A stretch of DNA of 64,000 bases from Acorus gramineus (GCA_030737835.1 JAUJYN010000035.1:186001-250000), one strand, 5' to 3'. Positions 22,676 to 34,015 are shown, numbered from the stretch's first letter. Numbers and translations: made by a program. Notes: generated by a model from the letters alone, not told the origin.

Positions 22676-25516
22676 TGTTATATATGTGTCACTTTTTAGC
22701 CTTCTGGTAACCATTGGAGCATTCTGACAGTTTTTCAGTTTTTTTCGTTTTTCGATCGGAACCGCTAAAATTTTGGACTGTTAGCTATCATCCTGAGTTT
22801 GAGGACTCCGATTGAAAATCTAACTGCATATTATGTGTCCTGGTGCCATTCCAAGCCACTCACAAAAATTTCATCGAATTCCGGTAACGTTTCAGAATTT
22901 CGCAGTTCTGAAGCGTATCCGGGTTTTGACCGAGCGAGAAGTCATTGGGAGACTTGACTTGGTCAAAGTTGACCTTTGACTTGGTCAAATGAATTTGGAT
23001 TTTTGTGTGGTTGGGTTGACTAGGGTCAAACCACACTTAAACCTAATCTAATCTAGCCTAAACCTAATTAATTAGCCCTAAGTTAAGTGGTGTGAGTGTG
23101 AGTGTTTGTGGTGTGGGTGTGGGTATAAACAAATCCTACGACTACATCCCCCCCCCACTATTCATCATCTTCTCCAATTTTTTTCTCTCTCGCTCCCTCT
23201 CTTTAAATCCCCCATATGACCTAGTTCAAGGGGGTCAAAACCAAAAACCCTAAGAAGAGAAAGGATAGGTAAGGACCCGATCTACCTTCCGGTGGTCTCG
23301 GATTCGAGTTCCCACATGTGTGACCCCTTCTCTTACCCTCTTTTCTCCTCTGATTTCAGCCCTCTTAGGCTGAGTTGGAGATCTTGGCGGTGGAGGCCTT
23401 GGAGGTGGTGTTTCGGTGCGCGAAGAGCACCCGTTCTTCCTCCCCTTCTCTTCCTCTCCTAGGGTAAGCTTCCTTTCCTTCCATTCTTGTTTAGATGCAT
23501 GTTTAGGAGGTGTTTTTGGGGTATGGATGGCTGTTGGTGGCTGTTGGCGGCGGTTGGTGGCTGTTGGTGGCCATGGGTGGCCGTCGGGGAGGTGGTAGGG
23601 TTGGCTCGGGTAGGCTGGCAGGCAGGCAGGCAAGCTGGCAGGCAGAGAGGGCAGAGCAGGTTGGCAGGGCACACGCGCGTACATGCTGGCGTGCGCGCGG
23701 GTGGAGCAGGAGTGTGCGGTTGCTGCGCGCTGGGCGCCGTGCGGGGGCGTGCGCGCGCGGTGAGGCGAGCTGGTGGTGCGCGCGGGGTGCTGCGTTGGGG
23801 CGCAGGGCGTGCGGGTGTGCGCGCGAGTGCTGCGCTGGGGCGCAGTGAGCGCGCGGTGCACCCGGGGGGCTCGGCAACGTGTCCGGGCATGCGGGCAGGG
23901 GCTCGGCAGTGCGTCTGGGCGCGCGGGCTGGGGCGCGGCTGTGCGCCTGGGTCGGGTGGCCGTGCGTACGGCTGCCCGGGGGTTCGGGAGTGAGTCGGGG
24001 TGCTCGGACTCGCGTGCGTACGGGCCGTATGTACGCTTGTCCGAGTGTTGGGTATTTTTAGTGTATTTTTGTGTATTTTTGTATGTATTGTGTATTTTAC
24101 TCACCGAGTTGATTACCCTGTCTTGCAGATCTTGACGGACGGTCGCGCGACGACCCGGTTATTGGTGAGTGGGACAATCCAACCCAGTAGGGAGGCGCTA
24201 TATGCACTTGGGCGTATACCGTCCTCCCCTGGGGCACCGTAGTTTAATATTAACCTGTTTAATATGTAATCTATGCAAGCATGATTAATATGTAGTATGC
24301 ATGCTACCCTAGACCGTGTATGTTAGGGACTTGCACCCTTAGGATATGTGTAAGAGCCATGCATCCTGTCACCATGTTATCATGCTAGGAAGCCTCGACC
24401 TATGCATGTTCCCATTTAGTTTAATTTATTTAATCAAATGCGAACTTATGGTATTTTAGCATGCCTTAGGGAATATTATAAGGGGCCTTGCGAGGTCAAC
24501 ATTGAGACCCGGGCTAGGGTACTCCGTGTTCCTTGTTTGGTTGTCGGGATGTCCTATATCGGGACCTCATGGTGCCCTCCCAAGGTTTCTTTTCCCGATA
24601 ATATTATAATATATGTTTCCCCGCATCTTGGTTATGCGCCCTGGAGGAATTCTGAAGAATTCATGACATTTATAAGTTGAGATCAGTGTTGGCGGATCCG
24701 AGTGGATCATATGCGTATGGATAGGCTGTTTCTGTTCCCTTCGTTGGATCCGTGTAGAGACTACCCCAGCGTTAGAAAGGCCGTCCCGTGAGAGGGCTCC
24801 CATCAGTAGGTACCTCCTGATTTTTTATTCGGACTGTGCTGAATGTGGGAGTGGCCAAGCGGCCTACGGAGTGGAGGAGAGACTATCGGTGGACCAAGGG
24901 TGATTAACAGCCTAGTCAGTCCCAATATCCTATGTCACCTATTGAGGGGTGAGGGTGAGGGTGTGGTGGGTCGACGATGTAGCGACCCACTGGATTGTGT
25001 AGTTCCTACCACTTTGCGGCTTGGTTAATTATTTGTGGTTAATATAAATTGTGATGCATGGGTTGTGCCATTCACTGAGCGTGTGGCTCACCCCTCACAT
25101 ATTTATTTTTCTCCAGTTATCACTAAGTCGGATCTGAAGGAGGAGCTCCCCGAGAGACTTCATCAGTAGCGGAGCAGCGCCACGTCCCGCGAGTGTTAGA
25201 GGCCATCAGCATCCTTTCTTTTGATTGTATGTATTATATTTCCGTGCTTGGGCACTCGTTTGTATATTATTTGGATGTATGTGTGTGTATTGGCTCTCAC
25301 AGGACAATTGATTATGTATCGAGTCTGTAATGTGTTTTGATTTACAGACTCAGTCTTTTAGCTTCCGCTATCTGTGTATATATCATGTCAGCCTTGCTTT
25401 CGTCTGTGTTGTCATTTTAGCTGTTGTTTAGAGTATATTATTGATCTCTTGTATAGACTGCTGATATCATGTATACACTTGCCGCGTCCCAAGGACGGCC
25501 GCCCTGGGGCGTGACA
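22676..25516 (+). mobile_element. Solo LTR H (forward, TSD GTATC/GTACC)
   Basis: The LTR starts TGTTATATATGTGTCAC and ends GCCCTGGGGCGTGACA. The flanks GTATC (22671-22675) and GTACC (25517-25521) match at 4 of 5 positions. The length is 2841 bp, uninterrupted. It carries the donor (about 23460), CpG tract (23640-24030), 36-nt exon-like block (24129-24164), stem-loop (24190-24228), one G-rich hairpin unit (about 24945-25000), acceptor CTCCAG ending at 25116, short reading frame closing at 25169 and 3' hairpin (25321-25351). Confidence 0.9.
25321..25351 (+). other. Conserved 3'-end hairpin of the LTR (copy H)
   Basis: GAGTCTGTAA and TTACAGACTC are perfect reverse complements (10 bp) around a short loop. 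Counterparts lie at 15465-15495, 33320-33350 and 58534-58565, and in reverse in K, L and M. The position, about 170-200 bp before the LTR end, fits the R/U5 side, where a transcript terminus could lie. Confidence 0.55.
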
Positions 25517-25521
25517 GTACC

Positions 25522-26699
25522 CAAGAGTAGCAGGATCTCACCAAGAAACCAAGGGCTGAGTCGGGAGGGGGGGGGCGCGGCGCAAGGCATGGGTCAACGA
25601 GGTGTTATTCATGCATGGGTCATGAAAAAATGAATGGTTTTTGCATATACACCCTTCAAAAAACCTTATAATATCAAATACCCCTTTTAAAATTCTATTC
25701 CCAGGTTTTAAATTTTGTATCAATGCCCTTTTGAGGGATAGTTTGCATAATATAAATTTTGTAAGTATCCTTTTGAGTGGTATTGTTAAAAATAGTGATT
25801 TACTAGGGTTATTTTGACAAGATAAGAACTTTTCAGAAGTATATACAAAAAATCGTATTTGAAATGAGTGAGTTTGAAACTGAAAAATGTTGTGTAGTCT
25901 GTTTGCATTCCGGATCGCATTCCTACATTTGAGTTTTTTGAAGTGTATACTTATAATAAAATATATTAATCTTTTATAGAAATTAAGTACTTGTTCATAT
26001 AAAATAAATGTTTTATTTACATTTTTTGAAGTGCATTAGTTGTGGCAAATAAAAATAAGGCTGCAAAAAATAGATTGAGTGTATTAGCGCTCATTGAGAT
26101 TTGAGGTTGTAGGTTTTTTATAAAAAAATTTTAAGCTTCATTTTTCTATTTTTTTTTATGGGAATAATTAGATTTCAAAAAATGTTCTAGATCTTCTATA
26201 AGTTATTCTATATCATTATAAAATTGTCTTAATTTCTTCTTCTTATTTTTTTCTTTAAGAATTCGATCATTGTAGGTCCCATTTTTATTACCCCACCCGA
26301 ATGGGCCGGATCCCGGTTATCTATAACATGGATCCGCAACCCGACCAACTCGAACTTGACGCGGCCGGGCCCATCAGCCCGCTTAGATATGACGGCAGTG
26401 TCCCAAGTAAGTATATTTTGAATTAATGTTCTAGATCATCAGGAATGATTTCCTGATCCTCTTAAATATATTCACTTGATTTGAAATTATCACTATTTAA
26501 TTTCCTAATCACAGTAATATAACATAGGATCAAAATCATCATTGATTGATCTCTAAAATCCCTACAAAATATATATCTTTGCCATGATATAATTAACAAA
26601 ATCCCTGATATATATATATATATATTTTGTCCCTTGAAAATCATAGATCGCTTCCTATCCGACCGATGAGGAAGAGATCAACCACTAATCCTAGGGCAA
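25522..26699. other. AT-rich intergenic DNA without recognised genes
   Basis: This is mostly AT-rich sequence with short homopolymer runs and no credible coding region. A GC-rich patch at 26280-26400 (CCCACCCGAATGGGCCGG and following) contains ACCCGACC-like motifs resembling the subterminal repeats of the hAT elements, but I found no matching termini. The first bases may continue the LINE fragment that LTR H interrupts. Confidence 0.5.
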
Positions 26700-26808
26700 C
26701 CCTAAGGGACTATAAATAGGGAGCTAATCCTCTCTATGGAGGTATGTGAAATTCTCTTTTCCAATAACCCTAATTCAGTCATCATTACTGACTTGAGCGT
26801 TGGAGGGC
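26700..26808 (+). mobile_element. Possible LTR remnant of another retrotransposon, left part
   Basis: CTATAAATAGGG (about 26711-26722) is a TATA box followed by an AAT/CCT-rich leader and GACTTGAGCGTTGGAGGG. This combination is often seen around the transcription start of plant LTRs. The sequence continues after the LTR J insertion as GCAGGTCCCC at 33514. Ends were not located, so this is tentative. Confidence 0.35.
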
Positions 26809-27077
26809 CTTCTTGTTATATATGTGTCACTTTTAGCCTGCGGGTAACCGTTGGAGCGTTCTGGCAGTTTTTCATTTTTTTTTCGGTTTTCGATCGGTAC
26901 CGCTAATTTTTGGACTGTTAGCTATCGTCCTGAGTTAGAGGACTCGGATTGAAAATTTAACTGCATATTTGGTGTCCTGGTGCCATTTTAGACCTCTCAC
27001 GAAAATTTCATCGAATTCCGGTAACGTTCCCGAAATTTCGCAGATCCGGGGCGTATCCGGGTTTTTAAGTCGCTGGT

Positions 27078-27084
27078 TATATAA
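27078..27084 (+). promoter_or_regulatory. TATA-like box in LTR J
   Basis: TATATAA lies 265 bp into the LTR. About 30 bp further on comes CACTATTCATCTTCTTCC, a pyrimidine-rich stretch also found at the same place in LTRs C, H and the 55.6-kb element. This is a plausible U3 promoter and start region. Confidence 0.45.
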
Positions 27085-27240
27085 GTGGGATTTAAAAAGT
27101 GCTTGGCACTATTCATCTTCTTCCTCCCCAAGCCCTCTCTCTCCCCTTATCCGTTTTTCTTGCTTTTGAGCCCCCTAGACCCCTCAAAGCTTAAAACCTA
27201 AAGCATAGGAAGTGTAGATCGGGTCCCGATCTACACTCCG

Positions 27241-27402
27241 ATGTTTTCAAATCCCAATTCCGGTGAGTTTTGGCCATCCGTCCGCCCTCTCTTCGCCTCT
27301 GTTTTGAGCCATCTCGGTGGTGGAGGTAGATCCGGGCGTTGGAAACCTTTTGGGAGAGGTTTCGGTGCGCGGAGAGCAACCGGATTTCCTTTCCTCCCCT
27401 TG
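27241..27402 (+). CDS. Candidate first coding exon within LTR J (hypothetical)
   Basis: A frame of 54 codons starts at ATG 27241 (MFSNPNSGEFWP...) and ends in phase 0 at the donor TTG/GTAAGC. The 5' LTR of the 55.6-kb element keeps the same frame open (SNPNSGE, then FGAQRATEHPFLPL, 56187 to about 56348), but with GTG in place of ATG. LTR K keeps SNPNS and FGAWRAS in frame (about 30580-30730, minus). LTR C has a stop in this frame, so coding is not general. There is no recognisable domain. This could be a spliced leader peptide of the LTR transcript or chance conservation among related LTRs. Confidence 0.3.
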
Positions 27403-28105
27403 GTAAGCCTCTTTTTCCTCTCTTTCTTGCCTAGATGTACGCTAGGAGGGTGGAAATGGGGTTGGGTGGAGGTTGGCGGCGGTGGGTGGCTGTCGGGGGC
27501 TGTGGGAGGCGGTCGGAGGCCGTGGTGGTGGTCGGAGGTGGGTGGAAGAGCAGCTCGGGCTGCCTGGCTGCTGTCTCGGGCAGGGCAGCAGCGCAGGGCA
27601 GCAGGTGCAGTGGTTGGCGCGGGCGTGCGCGCGCGTGTGCGCGGGCGTGCGCTCGGGCGGTGCTGGGGGCCAGCAGGGCTGGGCGTGCGGGCGCTCGACT
27701 GGCGCTGGAGGCCAGCAGGGCTGGGCGTGCGCGCTGGGCCGGCTGGCAGGGCTAGCTCGGGTAGGCTGGGAGCTGGTGCACCAGTTTGCTGGGCGCGCGA
27801 GGGCGTGCGCGCGGGTGCGCGCGCGGACGTGCGCTCGGGGGGTGCAGGGAGAGGCGTGCGGAGCAGGCTGCTGGGCTGTGCGCGCTGGCAGGGGTGGCGA
27901 GCTGGCTGGGCGCGCAGGGCAGGGGCGCTCGGGCATCAGGCGGGCAGTGCTCCGGGCGTGCAGGCGAGCGGTGCTCGGGCCACTCGGCGACGCGCGCAGG
28001 GAGGCAACGCGGGCAGCAGCGCGGGAAGGCTGGCAGGCGCGCTGGGCGCGTGCTGCCAGGCGCGCTGGGCGCGTGTTGCGCGGGCGTGCGCGTGGACGCT
28101 GGGTG

Positions 28106-31100
28106 TGTCACGCCCCAGGGCGGCCGTCCCCGGGACGCGGCAAGTGTATATATGATATCAGTGACAGGAAATCAATAATAAACCACAAACAATCACTAAA
28201 ATGACACACAGATAAAAGCAGGGCTGACATAATATATACACCGAATGCGGAAGCTAAAAGACTGAGTCTGTAGTCAAAAACATACTACAGACTCGATACA
28301 TAATCATAAGTCCTGTGAGAGCCAACATGCCCATATATATACACAACAAAATCCAAATACAATCCAACTAAGTGCCCAAGCACAGAACATATACGTACAA
28401 CAGAAAGAAGGGTGCTGATGGCCTCAAAACTCGTGGGACGCGGCGCTGCCCTCTGCCGGTGTAGTCGCTCGGGAAGCTCCTCCCTCAGAGATCACTGAAA
28501 AGGCAATATGCGAGGGGTGAGCCACACGCTCAGTGAATAGCACAACCCATGCATACAGTCATATTAACCACATTTAATCAATTCACAAGCCACAAGTGGC
28601 ATAATATCACCATCCAAGGGTTCGTTCATCGCCGAACCCCATACCCTCACCCTCACCCTCACCCTCAACAGGTGACCTAGGATGTTGGGACTTAGCGGGT
28701 TGATAAACATCCATTCATAATCCTGTGGGTCGTCGCATCGCCGGCCCACCATACCCTCACCCTCACCTCTCAACAGGTGACCTAGGCTCTTGGGACTGAC
28801 TAGGCTGTTGGTTACCCTTGGTCCACCGATAGTCTCTCCTCACTCCGCGGTTGTTTGGCCACTCCCATGTTCAGCGCAGTCCTTCCAAGTCAGGAGGCGC
28901 CTACTAGTGGGAGCCCCTGCACGGGACAACCTGTCTAACGCCGAGGTAGTCTCTACACGGATCCGACGAGGGGAACAGAACAGCCTATCCATCGCATATG
29001 ATCCAATCGGATCCGCTGACAGCACATCTCTAAGACTCTAATGTCTCGAATTCCTCAGAATTCCACCAGCGCGCATAACCAGGATGCGGGGAACATGCAT
29101 TTAGTAATCATAATACAAGGGAAAATAGAGACCTTGGGAGGGTAACCTGAGGTCCCGATGTAGGACATCCGACAACCAAACGAGGAACACGGAGTACCCT
29201 AACCCGGGTCTCAATGTTAACCTCGCAAGGCCCCCCTTATATTCCCTAAACATGCCATAAATTAATACAGTTTGCATTTAATTAATTAAACCAAACTAAT
29301 AGGACGCATGCACAGGTCGGGCTGTCCTAGCATGATAGCGAGGAGGCAGGATGCACGGCTCATGCACAATCCTAAGGGTGCAAGTCCCTATCACACAATC
29401 TAGGGTGGCATGCAATTCTACACACACATCATGCATACATGGATTACATCAAAGCAGTTAATACTAACTATAAGCCCCAGGGGAGGACGGTACACGCCCA
29501 AAGCATGTAGCGCCTCCCACACTGGGTTGGGTTGTCCCACTCACCGGAAATCGGGTCGACGCGCGACCGTCCGTCGAGATCTGCAAGACAAGGTATTAAC
29601 TGGTTAGAATAAATCCACAGTTATCCCAAAAATACGTAACACACACAACAAACACCCAACATCCCAAACAAAACCCCCAACACCCCCCGGCAACCACCGC
29701 ACGGCCGGCCACCCCCCGCACGGCCACCCGACCGCCCGGAGCGCCGCCGCGCCTCAGCCCGCGCACTCCGCGCACCGCCCGGGGCCCCGCGCGTCCACCG
29801 AGCCCAGCCGCGGCAGCCCGCACGCGCCCCGCACGCCGTGCGCACGCTCCTCGCCCCGCGCGCGCCCCGCGCACGCCTCGCGCACGGCTCCTCGCCCCGC
29901 GCCTCCTCCGCGCGCGCCCCAGCACCCGAGCGCTCCGCTCAGCACCTCCGCCAGCACCTCCGCGCGTACCTCGCGCGTCCATCAGCCCCGGCCAGCACCT
30001 CCGCGCGTGCCTCGCGCGTCCAGCACGTCGGCCAGCACCTCCGCCCAGACCAGCTCGCCATCAGCCCCCTCGCGCACAGCACCACCCGAGCAGCTCGCAC
30101 GCCCCGCACTGCCGCGGCCAACTCCCCCGAGCGCACGCTTCCGCACGCACGCTCGCGCGTACGCACGCGCGCACCTCAGCCGGCCCCTGCTCGTTGCTGT
30201 GCTGCCTGAGGCCCCCAGCTCGAGCACGCCAGCCCTGCCAGCCCGTCCCGCGCGCCCAGCACGACCAGCCCCTCGCACCAGACCGGCACACACCCGCGCA
30301 CACCGCGCGCACGCACACCCGCGCACGCACGCGCGCATGCCCGCGCGCGCCCAGCATGTGCGCTGCCTGAGCCGCTGCTGCTGCTGCCTGCGCCCGAGGA
30401 CATCTCCCGCCTGCCGAGCACCTCCGACCACCCCTCCCACTGCCCCGACCACTTCCAACCACCTCCGACCACCCTCCGACGACCCCCACTGCCACCGACC
30501 ATCCTCCACACACAAAAACCCTCCCTAGCAATCATCTAGACAAGAAAAGAGAGGGAAAGAAGCTTACCGGAGGGGAGGAAGCGGCGTCCGGACGCTCTCC
30601 ACGCGCCGAAACCCTTCCCAAATGCCTTCTCACGCCCCGATCTATCACGGCCCTTGATTTGGCTCGAAACAGAGGAGAGAGAGGGGAGGTCGGGGAGGCT
30701 AGGATCGTCGGAATTTGGATTTGAAGACACCGGAGCGTAGATCGGGACCCGATCTACACTTCTCGTGTTTTAAGTTTTCGATTTTGAGGGGTGTAAGGCG
30801 CTCGAACGGAAGAAAATCGGAGGAGGGGAGAGAGAGAGGCTAGTCGGGAAGATGATGAATAGTGACGAGATATTTTTTATTCCTTTTAAGTAGAGCGCGA
30901 CTTAAAAACCTGGATACGCCCCGGAACTACGAAATTTTTAGAAACGATGCCAGAATTCGATGAAATTTTCATGAGTGGCTTAAAACGGCACCAGGACACA
31001 TAATATGCAGTTAAATTTTCAATCGGAGTCCTCTAGCTCAGACGATAGCTAACAGTCTGAAATTACGCGGTTCCGATCGAAAAACCCTAAAAATTTTAAA

Positions 31101-31157
31101 ACTGCTAAAAATGCTCCAAAGATTGCCAATAGGCCAAAAAGTGACACATATATAACA
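28106..31157 (-). mobile_element. Solo LTR K (reverse, TSD GGGTG), nested in LTR J
   Basis: Read on the plus strand it starts TGTCACGCCCCAGGGCGG and ends GTGACACATATATAACA. It is flanked by GGGTG (28101-28105 and 31158-31162). The 3052 bp carry the reverse complement of all the conserved LTR elements, including the exon-like block (about 29541-29584), stem-loop (29481-29518) and CpG tract (29690-30360). It entered the CpG-rich tract of LTR J. Confidence 0.92.
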
Positions 31158-32628
31158 GGGTGAGGGTCCCGGGTGCTGGGCGCTGAGCGCTGGGCACTGG
31201 GTCACGGGTACCGGGTGCTGGCCGAGGGCGCTGGGCGCTGGGCACCGCTGCGGGGCGTCGTGCAGGGTGCGCGCGGGTTCGCGCGGAGCGGGCGTGCGGG
31301 TGCGCGCGGGTTCTGGCGCGCGCGGGCGTGCGCGTGAGCGTGCGCGTGCGCCTGGGCAGTGCTCCTGGGCAGTGCGCCTGGGCGCTGGGCAGGGAACCAG
31401 TGCGCGCGCGCGCGTGCATGCGCGTGCGTGCGCGTGCTGGGGCCTGCTGGGGCATGCTGGGGCATGCTGGGGCGTGCTGGGGCATGCTGGGGTGTGCTGG
31501 GGCAGTGCGCGGGGTGTGCGTGAGGGGCGCGCGCGAGCGTGCGCGTGCGTGCGGGTGCGCGTCTGGGCGCGCGGGCAAGCGCGCGGCAGTGCGCCGATGG
31601 TGCCGGGGTGTGTGCGTGCGTGCGCATTCATGCGTGCGCATGCGGGGGGCCATGTGAATGGCTGCCCGAGGGTTCGGGTAGGTCTCGAGGCACTCGGACT
31701 CGCGTGCGTACGCACGTGCTCGCATGCGTGCGAGCCCGTATGCATGTTTATCCGAGTTTTGGGTAATTCTAAGCATTTCTATGTATAAATTGTGTGGTTT
31801 CTCACCCAGTTGATTACCTTATCTTGCAGATCTTGACGGACGGTCGCGCGACGACCCAATCTCCGGTGAGTGGGACAATCCAACCCAGTAGAGAGGTGTT
31901 ATACGCACTTGGGCGTATACCGACCTCTCCTGGGGCACCATGGATAGATATTGGCATGTGTAATATGTATATCATGCGAGCATGATTTAATTGTAGAATG
32001 CATGTTACCCTAGACTTTGCATGTTAGGGACTTGCACCCTTAGGATATGTGTATGAGCCATGCAGCATGTCCCCTGGTTCCATGTTAGGAAGCCCGACCG
32101 ATGCATGTGCCCTACTAGTTTATTTATTTAATTAAATGCTAGTATTTGTTAAATTGCATGTTATAGTGAATATTATAGGGGAGGGGCCTTGCGAGGACAG
32201 CGGTGAGACCCGGGTTAGGGTACACCGTGTTCCTTGTTTGGTTGTCGGGGTGTCCTATAACGGGAACTCACGCTGCCCTCCCGAGTTTCTTTCCCCAACG
32301 ATATTCCACCCTGTTATAACCTTATGCATGTTCCCCGCATCGTAGTTATGCGCCCCGGTGGGTTCTGAGGAATTCAGAACATTAGTGTTGTTATGATGTG
32401 CTGTCTGCGGATCCGAGTGGATCATATGCGATGGATAGGCTGTTCTGTTCCCTTCGTTGGATCCGTGTAGAGACTACCTCAGCGTTAGACAGGTTGTCCC
32501 GTGCAGGGGCTCCCAGTAGTAGGCGCCTCCTGATTTGGTGAAGGACTGTGCTGAACGTGGGAGTGGCCAAACGACCTACGGAGTGAGGAGAGACTATCGG
32601 TGGACCAAGGGTGACCAACAGCCTAGCC

Positions 32629-32970
32629 AGTCCCAAGAGCCTATGTCACCCGTTGTAGGGTGAGGGTGAGGGTGTAGTGGGTTGGCGATGAGCGACCCGC
32701 TGGATTTGTCTATGGATGATTGTCAGTCCCAATATCCTATGTCACTCCTGTTGAGGGGTGAGGGTGAGGGTGTAGTAGGTTGGCGATAGCGACCTGCTGG
32801 ATTGGTGTAGTAAGTCCCAATATCCTTGGTCACCCATTGAGGGTGAGGGTGAGGGTGTAGCGGGTTGGCGGAAGCGACCCGTTGGTTTGGTGTTGATTAG
32901 TCCCAATATCCTTCGTCACCCATTGAGGGTGAGGGTGAGGGTGTAGTGGGTTGGCGGTAGCGACCCACTA
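32629..32970 (+). repeat. Four tandem G-rich hairpin units in LTR J
   Basis: Four units of about 75-95 bp each contain CAGTCCCAA or AGTCCCAATATCC, a GGGTGAGGGTGAGGGTGTA run and a hairpin: 32677-32700, 32775-32797, 32860-32882 and 32946-32968. Arm sequences differ between units in a compensating way. For example the second pair is T-A in unit 4 and C-G in unit 3, and the third pair is A-T in unit 2 and G-C elsewhere. Confidence 0.8.
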
Positions 32971-33513
32971 GGTTGTGGAATTGTTATCTGTTGTGGTTTT
33001 GGTGATGAGATTGTGGATTATAAGGATTATCTGGTTGTGGTCAATATTGTCTGTGATGCATGGGTTGTGCCGTTCACTGAGCGTGTGGCTCACCCCTCGC
33101 ATAATATTTTCTACAGTGTCATCTGAGTCGGATCTGGAGGAGGAGCTCCCCGAGGGATTTCATCAGTAACGGAGTAGCGCCACGTCCCGCCAGTTTCTGA
33201 GACTATCAGCATCCCTTGTACCAGTATGTATTTTCCGTGCTTGGGCACGCGTTTGTGTTGTATTTGGATGTCTTTGTATGTATATTGGCTCTCACAGGAC
33301 ATGTGATTATGTATGTATAGAGTCTGTAGTATGTTTTGATTACAGATTCAGTTTTTAGCTTCCGCATTTGGTGTATATATCATGTCAGCCCTGCTTTTGT
33401 TGTCTGTGTGTCGTTCTGGTTGCTTGTGTATGATATTATTGACCTCCTGTGTAGATTCTGATATTTTATATACACTTGCCGCGTACCGGGGACGCCCGGG
33501 GCGTGACACTTCT

Positions 33514-33660
33514 GCAGGTCCCCAGCTCCCTGTGTCTTCGACAGTCAGGAGGAGCGCTCGCCGGCGGATATCAACAAATGGAGCGGAGGAGAGCGGGAGA
33601 GGACTGATCCGATTACCGATACCCGGTATGTCGATTTTTGCCCCTCCAATCATTATACAA
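33514..33660 (+). mobile_element. Possible LTR remnant of another retrotransposon, right part
   Basis: This is the continuation, after the LTR J insertion and its CTTCT duplicate, of the TATA-bearing sequence at 26700-26808. It is moderately GC-rich (GCTCGCCGGCGGATATC) before returning to AT-rich DNA. The family is unknown and no end was identified. Confidence 0.3.
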
Positions 33661-33736
33661 CTGTCTTAATTTCATTTTAACTTATTACATATCTATAATT
33701 ATTTATTCTTTTCATCTTCCTTATTATGTTAGCCCT

Positions 33737-34015
33737 CTAGCCCCCCTGCTTTAATTCCTCGCTCCGCCCCTGTGAGAAACCCTCTACTGGCTTAGGTTCC
33801 CAAACGTTATCCATCCTTGAACCCACCACCTGAGCCCCATGGAACTTCTCAAGCAGTTGCAGATACTCTTCGACTTCATCATCATTTATGTTTCTCCTCA
33901 CCCTCACCTCCCAATGCCTCGTATCACATCTTCCTTGCCAAAAGTGGCAAGCTAGACCCTCTCTAGCAACAATAATATGAAAAACAATATGAGGGAAATG
34001 CACCTTTAAGGCCAT
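33737..34015 (-). pseudogene. LINE (L1-type) fragment, post-reverse-transcriptase region
   Basis: The minus strand frame reads ...WEVRVRRNINDDEVEEYLQL..., followed by VWEPKPVEGFS. This resembles the segment between the reverse transcriptase and zinc-binding region of plant L1-type elements, where a W-x-V-x-F-x-R-x-x-N-D-W-E pattern is followed by an acidic helix and a W-x(5)-G-x-F-S motif. Only about 90 residues are present and nothing recognisable continues on either side. It is a dead fragment. Confidence 0.5.

Larger units (their letters stand above)
26814..33508 (+). mobile_element. Solo LTR J (forward, TSD CTTCT), carrying nested LTR K
   Basis: The LTR starts TGTTATATATGTGTCAC, ends GGGGCGTGACA and is flanked by CTTCT on both sides (26809-26813 and 33509-33513). 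With LTR K (28106-31157) removed the length is about 3.6 kb. The features in order are TATATAA (27078-27084), an ATG-initiated frame from 27241 that stays open exactly to donor TTG/GTAAGC (27402/27403), the CpG tract (27560-28105 and 31163-31740), exon-like block (31830-31865), stem-loop (31891-31929), four G-rich hairpin units (32629-32970), acceptor CTACAG ending at 33116, short frame closing at 33169 and 3' hairpin (33320-33350). Confidence 0.9.

Noticed and set aside
27241-28155. A 304-codon ATG-initiated frame in LTR J
   Set aside because: Only the first 54 codons, up to the candidate donor, are shared with other LTRs. The remainder is CpG-tract translation and ends inside the inserted LTR K.
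32629-32970. CRISPR-like array
   Set aside because: The units are directly repeated without unique spacers, lie in a plant LTR, and vary by substitution. They are ordinary tandem repeats.
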